Shown here: positions 4,866 through 5,968 of the stretch, one piece after another | Numbering within the stretch: position 1 is the first letter of the stretch | Layout: every line of letters starts with the position of its first letter | Assembly: GCA_903835275.1 (NCBI GenBank) | Contig: CAILMK010000737.1 | Span: 1-5,968 of the forward strand | Length of the DNA stretch: 5,968 bases | Origin: an uncultured bacterium | GTDB lineage: Bacteria; Bacteroidota; Bacteroidia; CAILMK01 | Direction: 5' to 3' | Position numbers and translations under genes: made by a program | The notes under the pieces: model-generated | Database searches by the model: none | What the model was told of the DNA's origin: nothing | What the model saw: only the letters and a program-made list of their open reading frames with translations

Positions 4866-5968
4866 CTACGGTAACAGCCTTCCAACCATTCTCGGGAATG
4901 GAATTGCTTCACGGACGTGAGGCAATTTGCATACCCAGCAAATGATACGTTCCAGTCCGAGGCCGAAGCCGCTATGCGGTACGGAACCGAACCTGCGAAG
5001 ATCCAGATACCATTCAAATGCTTCCATCGGTAATTCATGATGATGGATGGCATCAATCAGGATTTGAATATCCGTTTCACGCTGGCCACCACCTACAATT
5101 TCACCATAACCTTCAGGAGCAAGAACATCCACACCACGTACAAAGCCCGGTGCATCATCCGCTTCCTTCATATAGAATGCCTTGATCGCCTTGGGCCAGT
5201 TGTACACCATGATAGGCGTATCAAACAGGCGGGTAAGAACCGTTTCATCGGAGCCGCCGAAATCATTTCCATAAACGAAATCCTGTGCGGATTTTATCCA
5301 TTGCGGAAGGTTTCTTTCAGCTTCTTCAAGATCCTTTATTTCAACTTTCAGTAAGCGTATTTTTTCTTCATTGAATGAGATAACTCCCTTCTTGGTGCCG
5401 GGCACTTTTATGGTTGCTTCGCGCTCTTCAATTTCCTTGTTAATGGCAACAATCCTGTCCTGTGTTTCCTTCAGGTCGCCTTGCAAAGTAATGATGGAGT
5501 TTTTGCCGTTCACATCTTTTTCACCCTTGATCATTGCCACAGCATCATGGTAGGAAATGCGCGGGAATGGCTTGGTTACCACTTCAAGCTTAGTGATATC
5601 GCGTTCGAGAACCTCGAGTTCAAATTTATTTTTATCCAATACCCTACCTACTACAAAACGGATAAATTCTTCTATTACATCCATCGTCATATCCAGGTCG
5701 TAGAAAGCCATTTCAGGCTCTATCATCCAGAATTCGGATAAGTGACGGCGCGTTTTTGATTTTTCTGCACGGAAGGTTGGACCGAAAGTATATATCTTGC
5801 CCATCGCCATCGCCATGGCTTCGCCGTACAGCTGACCGCTTTGGCTCAGGTAGGCAGGTTCTTCAAAAAAGTTTGTCTCAAATAAGTTGGACGTCCCTTC
5901 GCAGGCATTGCCTGTAAAGATCGGGGCATCCATTTCCATGAAACCGTTTTGCTGGAAGAATTCGTGTA
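4866..5968 (-). CDS. asnS: Asparaginyl-tRNA synthetase, C-terminal part (5' end outside window)
   Basis: Class II aminoacyl-tRNA synthetase that charges tRNA-Asn with asparagine in the cytoplasm. About 366 codons are visible; the frame runs off the window edge, so the N-terminal anticodon-binding domain is missing only because of the cut. Counting from the Met at 5939, class II motif 2 begins at FRAE (56-59) and continues through [14 protein letters not shown], a wording specific to AsnRS over Asp[13 protein letters not shown] (247-257), [14 protein letters not shown] (271-284) and motif 3, [11 protein letters not shown] (322-332), follow, and IPFPR stands near the end as in E. coli AsnRS. 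Between RISYHDAV and the [13 protein letters not shown] segment is an extra charged helical stretch (about 152-213). The stop is TAG. It converges on the permease gene; the REP-like hairpin lies just after it. No promoter is visible. Confidence 0.96.
   Translation of the reverse strand, partial: HEFFQQNGFMEMDAPIFTGNACEGTSNLFETNFFEEPAYLSQSGQLYGEAMAMAMGKIYTFGPTFRAEKSKTRRHLSEFWMIEPEMAFYDLDMTMDVIEEFIRFVVGRVLDKNKFELEVLERDITKLEVVTKPFPRISYHDAVAMIKGEKDVNGKNSIITLQGDLKETQDRIVAINKEIEEREATIKVPGTKKGVISFNEEKIRLLKVEIKDLEEAERNLPQWIKSAQDFVYGNDFGGSDETVLTRLFDTPIMVYNWPKAIKAFYMKEADDAPGFVRGVDVLAPEGYGEIVGGGQRETDIQILIDAIHHHELPMEAFEWYLDLRRFGSVPHSGFGLGLERIICWVCKLPHVREAIPFPRMVGRLLP

Noticed and set aside
4673..4945. 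90-codon plus-strand frame after the permease
   Set aside because: It consists of the palindromic repeats and the REP-like hairpin and then runs into asnS antisense; it is not a gene.
5037..5741. Plus-strand frames opposite asnS
   Set aside because: They are antisense shadows of the strongly conserved asnS reading frame.

Overview
The window looks like a chromosomal segment of a member of the Bacteroidota, probably close to Chitinophagales or Sphingobacteriales. The reasons are the adjacent PSP1/RicT-like and GldH lipoprotein genes (GldH is known only from this phylum), promoter-like boxes of the TAnnTTTG type, poor Shine-Dalgarno sequences, and an asparaginyl-tRNA synthetase with an added helical segment. 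No upstream or downstream marker fixes the genus.

Layout. Positions 98-2135 (+) hold two closely spaced genes: a RicT/PSP1 family protein with a long Gln/Pro/Asn-rich tail, and gldH, a lipoprotein of the gliding motility/type IX secretion group. A 217-base convergent spacer (2136-2352) contains a GC-rich palindrome and several repeat-like pieces. Positions 3088-2353 (-) hold a zeta-toxin-like P-loop kinase and an overlapping small gene downstream, which together look like an AT-rich toxin-antitoxin-type cassette. Divergent from it, 3212-4603 (+) encodes an APC-superfamily amino acid permease. A 262-base convergent spacer (4604-4865) is almost entirely repeats: a 14-base tandem repeat, a second copy of the 2250 repeat in opposite orientation, three CCGCGG-centred palindromes and a long REP-like hairpin. 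Positions 5968-4866 (-) are the C-terminal part of asnS, cut by the window edge.

How the genes relate. Only ricT-gldH and the toxin-small gene pair look like transcription units. The permease and asnS are single genes with no obvious link to them. Most of the window is housekeeping. The accessory part is the 2353-3088 cassette together with the repeat-filled spacers on both sides of the cassette-permease block. The cassette is the best candidate for something poorly described: a zeta-like enzyme whose presumed partner is encoded downstream, overlapping it, and carries an A9 homopolymer.
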